From contig FOIY01000006.1 of assembly GCA_900111435.1 (NCBI GenBank), positions 1-64,000 of the forward strand: a stretch of DNA of 64,000 nucleotides, given 5' to 3'. A model generated the notes under the pieces. The model worked only from the letters and a program-made list of their open reading frames with translations, searched no databases and was not told the DNA's origin. A program made the position numbers and the translations under genes. Source of the stretch: Ruminococcaceae bacterium KH2T8 (GTDB lineage Bacteria; Bacillota; Clostridia; Saccharofermentanales; Saccharofermentanaceae). Shown in pieces: positions 61,204-64,000 of the stretch (position 1 is the stretch's first letter; every line of letters begins with the position of its first letter).

Positions 61204-62148
61204 TCAGTTCTTGTTCTTCTTAAAGGAAGGGCAGAAGATAACGAGGAGTGTGCCGATCACGAGTACGATCGAAACTGCGAGTCCGCCTTCGAGTCCGAAT
61301 GCGCCTCCGTTAATAAACTCCTTGGCAGGAACGAACACTGTCTTGAGAACAGTTGCGTTTGTTACATTGCCGCTGACATTGATGCCGTAGAAGTTACCCT
61401 GTACAAAATTCCAGATGCTGTGGATGGCACCGATAAGCCAGATGTTTCCTGTTCTGAAGAAGACTACGCTGGCAAATATACCGAATAGTGTAAGATTTAC
61501 AAATGCAAATGCTGTCATGCCGGGATTCATAAGGTGGATAGCTGCGAAAGCCAGAGAGCTTACGATGACGGAAGCAGGGACGGAGAGTCTTCTCTGAAGT
61601 GATACGAGGAAATAGCCTCTGCACAGTACTTCTTCGGCCATTCCTTGAAATACCCATCCTGCGATCATCCCGATGTAGACAATAGTGCTGAAAGGTTCGT
61701 GATTAACTTCGATCGTAGCAGCTCCTGTAGCTACGGCGATGAGGACTGCTACGGAAAAGATGATGAATCCTGCAGCAAGACCGATCAGATACTGAGGGAT
61801 CGCCTTTTTGCGCGTAAATCCCATCGATGCCGGCTTTCTTTTCTGGAAGAATACGCAAAGGAGCAGTCCCAGTAAGATATGTGTGCTCCTGCAGATGAGC
61901 TCGGTAGCCATATACCATTCGGTATTTATCATTTCGCGAATGCTCAACGCGTTACCGAGACAAATGGCATTATATAAGCCGCCTATTATTCCCGCGCCGA
62001 CAGAACTTACCATTCCGCATCCTTCGAATATCGCGAAGAACAAAAGTGCCTCGAGTATTCCGATCAGTATCTTGTTCTTTGTCTTGATCAGATAATAAGA
62101 ATCTTTGCTGTCCAGTACAGCTTTCGGCAGTGAAATGTGATTAGTCAT
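61204..62148 (-). CDS. CPBP-family intramembrane protease
   Basis: 314 residues from ATG 62148 with GGGGGA before it; a TTG further upstream is less likely. About eight membrane segments. The CPBP motifs are the EExxxR in MAEEVLCRGYF, the FxxxH-type AAIHLMN and a later GAIHSIWNF. These metalloproteases process membrane peptides, often linked to bacteriocin immunity, but no bacteriocin genes lie nearby. The T-rich side of the terminator at 61148 is at its 3' end. Confidence 0.88.
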   Translation of the reverse strand: MTNHISLPKAVLDSKDSYYLIKTKNKILIGILEALLFFAIFEGCGMVSSVGAGIIGGLYNAICLGNALSIREMINTEWYMATELICRSTHILLGLLLCVFFQKRKPASMGFTRKKAIPQYLIGLAAGFIIFSVAVLIAVATGAATIEVNHEPFSTIVYIGMIAGWVFQGMAEEVLCRGYFLVSLQRRLSVPASVIVSSLAFAAIHLMNPGMTAFAFVNLTLFGIFASVVFFRTGNIWLIGAIHSIWNFVQGNFYGINVSGNVTNATVLKTVFVPAKEFINGGAFGLEGGLAVSIVLVIGTLLVIFCPSFKKNKN

Positions 62149-62386
62149 TTGAAATCCCCCTATCAATTGTTCCTATGCTCTAAGGATAGTGTATGTGTGT
62201 AAAGAGTTCATCCCGAATGAGTTAAAGAAAAGGTTAACGATTGTTAAATGGCATATTTCGACGAATTAGTTATATTTTATTAATGTTTCTTCATTTAATG
62301 TCCCGGGGATCTCTGATACAATCTACACGTGTTTTTATGCGCATTTTAAATCTATAGAAATATATTTATATGAAGAGAGTGAAAAA

Positions 62387-64000
62387 ATGAAGACCAGTTT
62401 TTCTACATTGGCATGCCCCGACTTCTCGTGGCAGGACATCTATTCGATGGCTAAGGATTTCGGCTTTGACGGAATCGAGATCAGAGGCCTTGGTGAGGAT
62501 ATCTTCTCGGTCAAGGCGCCACCTTTCAGAGATGAGAATATCGATGCTACAGTCGCTAAGCTAAAGAAACTGGGACTTGAGATCTCATGTCTTTCTTCGG
62601 GTGAACCCGTATATGATCCTGCGACGACCGATAAGGCGATCGAGGAAATCACTGCTTACGCCAAGCTCGCAAACAAGGTGGGAGCAAGCTACATCCGCGT
62701 GCTCGGAGATCGTGATCCCGCTCCTTCTCGTGAGATCGATGATAATGTCGTTATCGAGACGATGAAGAAGCTCGTTCCCGTAGCCGAGGAATATAATGTT
62801 ACGCTCCTTCTCGAGACAAACGGCGTATATTGCGATACTGCAAGACTCAAGAAGGTAATAGATGCCATCGGAAGCCGTAAGGTCGCTGCCCTCTGGGATA
62901 TGCACCATCCTTACCGCTTCATGAACGAGGCTCCCGAGGTTACCGTCAAGAACCTTGGTGAACTCATCAAGTATACACACGTCAAGGATTCCGTTATGGA
63001 AGGCGACAAGGTTGCCTATAAGCTCATGGGCACCGGTGATCTTCCTATCAAGGAGATGTTCGCAGCTCTTGATTCTATCAATTATCAGGGCTATATCACA
63101 TTGGAGTGGGTTTACAGATGGTCTAAGGATCTCTTTGATGCAGGTATCGTAGTACCTCATTTCGCAGGATTCATGGAGCAGTATAAGCCCCATAAGAAGA
63201 ATGAGCTCCAGGTGGATAAGAGGGGCACGGGTTATTATCCCTGGCCCAAGGAGACACTCGTAGATTATACATTCCCTGATGTGCTCGATAAGATCTGCGA
63301 GCTCTTCCCCAATCAGTATGCTTTCCGTTACACGGAGCTCGACTATACGAGAACATATCCCGAGTTCAGGGATGATGTAGATAACCTTGCGAGAGCATTC
63401 CTTGCAATGGGCTGTAAGAAGGGTGATCACATCGCTATCTGGGCAACTAATGTTCCTCAGTGGTACCTTACATTCTGGGCTGCTACAAAGATCGGCTGCG
63501 TACTCGTTACGGTAAATACCGCTTATAAGATCCACGAGATCGAGTATCTCCTTCGTCAGTCTGACACGAGTACGCTCGTGATGATCGACAAGTTCAAGGA
63601 TTCCGATTATATCCAGATCATGAACGAGATCTGTCCCGAGCTTAAGGACTCTAAGCCCGGTGAACTCAAGGCGGCAAGACTTCCTTACCTTAAGAACATC
63701 ATCACATGTGAGTCCCGCGTAGACGGATGCTTCCACTGGGATGATCTACCTGCTCTTGCTGAGACGGTTCCTTACTCTGAAGTAGAGAAGATCCGCCGTA
63801 CAGTAGATAAGCACGATGTCTGCAACATGCAGTACACATCAGGTACAACGGGATTCCCTAAGGGCGTTATGCTCACACACTACAACGTAGTAAACAACGG
63901 TAAGGCTATCGGTGACTGCATGGATCTTTCCACTAACGACAAGATGATGATCCAGGTTCCGATGTTCCACTGCTTCGGTATGGTACTTGCAATGACAGCA
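62387..64000 (+). CDS. TIM-barrel/acyl-CoA synthetase fusion (3' end beyond window)
   Basis: 538 residues visible, reading open to the window edge. Residues 1-~265 are a xylose-isomerase-like TIM barrel: ACPDFSWQDIYSMAKDFGFDGIEIRG, LLLETNGVYCDT, the metal-type ALWDMHHP and YTHVKDS, and GYITLEWVYRWSKDL. After a short linker (about 270-300) an AMP-forming acyl-CoA synthetase domain begins (LCELFPNQYAFRYTELDYTRTY-like start) and includes the P-loop NMQYTSGTTGFPKGVMLTH before the edge. It is the second acyl-CoA synthetase with an added N-terminal domain in this window. The start at 62387 is the first ATG after a GAAGAGAG ribosome site. The TIM barrel may make or process a sugar acid that the ligase activates; this is inference. 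Confidence 0.85.
   Translation, partial: MKTSFSTLACPDFSWQDIYSMAKDFGFDGIEIRGLGEDIFSVKAPPFRDENIDATVAKLKKLGLEISCLSSGEPVYDPATTDKAIEEITAYAKLANKVGASYIRVLGDRDPAPSREIDDNVVIETMKKLVPVAEEYNVTLLLETNGVYCDTARLKKVIDAIGSRKVAALWDMHHPYRFMNEAPEVTVKNLGELIKYTHVKDSVMEGDKVAYKLMGTGDLPIKEMFAALDSINYQGYITLEWVYRWSKDLFDAGIVVPHFAGFMEQYKPHKKNELQVDKRGTGYYPWPKETLVDYTFPDVLDKICELFPNQYAFRYTELDYTRTYPEFRDDVDNLARAFLAMGCKKGDHIAIWATNVPQWYLTFWAATKIGCVLVTVNTAYKIHEIEYLLRQSDTSTLVMIDKFKDSDYIQIMNEICPELKDSKPGELKAARLPYLKNIITCESRVDGCFHWDDLPALAETVPYSEVEKIRRTVDKHDVCNMQYTSGTTGFPKGVMLTHYNVVNNGKAIGDCMDLSTNDKMMIQVPMFHCFGMVLAMTA

Overview
The window looks like chromosome of a low-to-mid GC Gram-positive anaerobe of class Clostridia, most likely a gut or rumen Lachnospiraceae/Oscillospiraceae-type bacterium. 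The grounds are a T-box leader and an FMN riboswitch, an ECF-type riboflavin transporter, YesM/YesN signalling, clostridial hydrophobic-W (ChW) repeats, Thr/Ser-rich linkers on secreted proteins, strong AGGAGG ribosome sites and abundant U-tract terminators. Genus is not determinable by eye. No prophage, integrase, transposase, rRNA or CRISPR array was seen. The only tRNA is tRNA-Arg(CCG).

Layout. 1-5.3 kb: surface and secreted proteins on the minus strand (two tandem esterases with ChW repeats, and a leucine-rich-repeat protein with EF-hand-like loops and a wall-binding tail). 5.3-8.0 kb: an unusual XRE-cupin-acyl-CoA synthetase behind a T-box leader. 8.2-17.3 kb: NAD-dependent epimerase, Maf, YfhO-like membrane protein, a degenerate GGDEF/EAL protein, HAD phosphatase, esterase, RibU with its FMN riboswitch, and a VanY-like carboxypeptidase lipoprotein. 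17.4-22.9 kb: the housekeeping run glmU-pth-mfd, then tRNA-Arg and a hairpin-rich duplicated element. 23.3-38.3 kb: small accessory genes (GrpB, HD, several GNATs, zinc-ribbon proteins, phosphoesterase, nucleoside phosphorylase), an OhrR/glutathione peroxidase pair, DAHP synthase, and TetR, MerR and XRE regulators. 38.4-42.7 kb: a YesN/YesM/sugar-binding-protein signalling operon. 42.9-44.9 kb: a GlmU-like hexapeptide acyltransferase followed by glmM. 45-55 kb: GT39-like membrane glycosyltransferase, AraC regulator, a three-gene ABC-2 exporter, and a response-regulator/ABC/histidine-kinase operon. 55-64 kb: a TIR-transmembrane-propeller protein, a DHH phosphoesterase, a GT2 glycosyltransferase, a CPBP protease, and a TIM-barrel/acyl-CoA synthetase fusion that runs off the right edge.

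The most notable find is a pair of tandem type I toxin-antitoxin-like modules at 24.5-25.6 kb. Each has a 28-35 residue membrane-peptide gene on the minus strand and a short convergent RNA on the plus strand with its own promoter and terminator. Each RNA carries a 10-base segment complementary to the start-codon region of its own toxin, and the two segments differ in step with their toxins. The second is the T-box leader on the XRE-cupin-acyl-CoA synthetase, which suggests amino-acid-controlled activation of a carboxylic acid, possibly branched-chain acid salvage into amino acids. Together with the TIM-barrel fusion at the right edge, this window holds two acyl-CoA synthetases with different unusual N-terminal domains.
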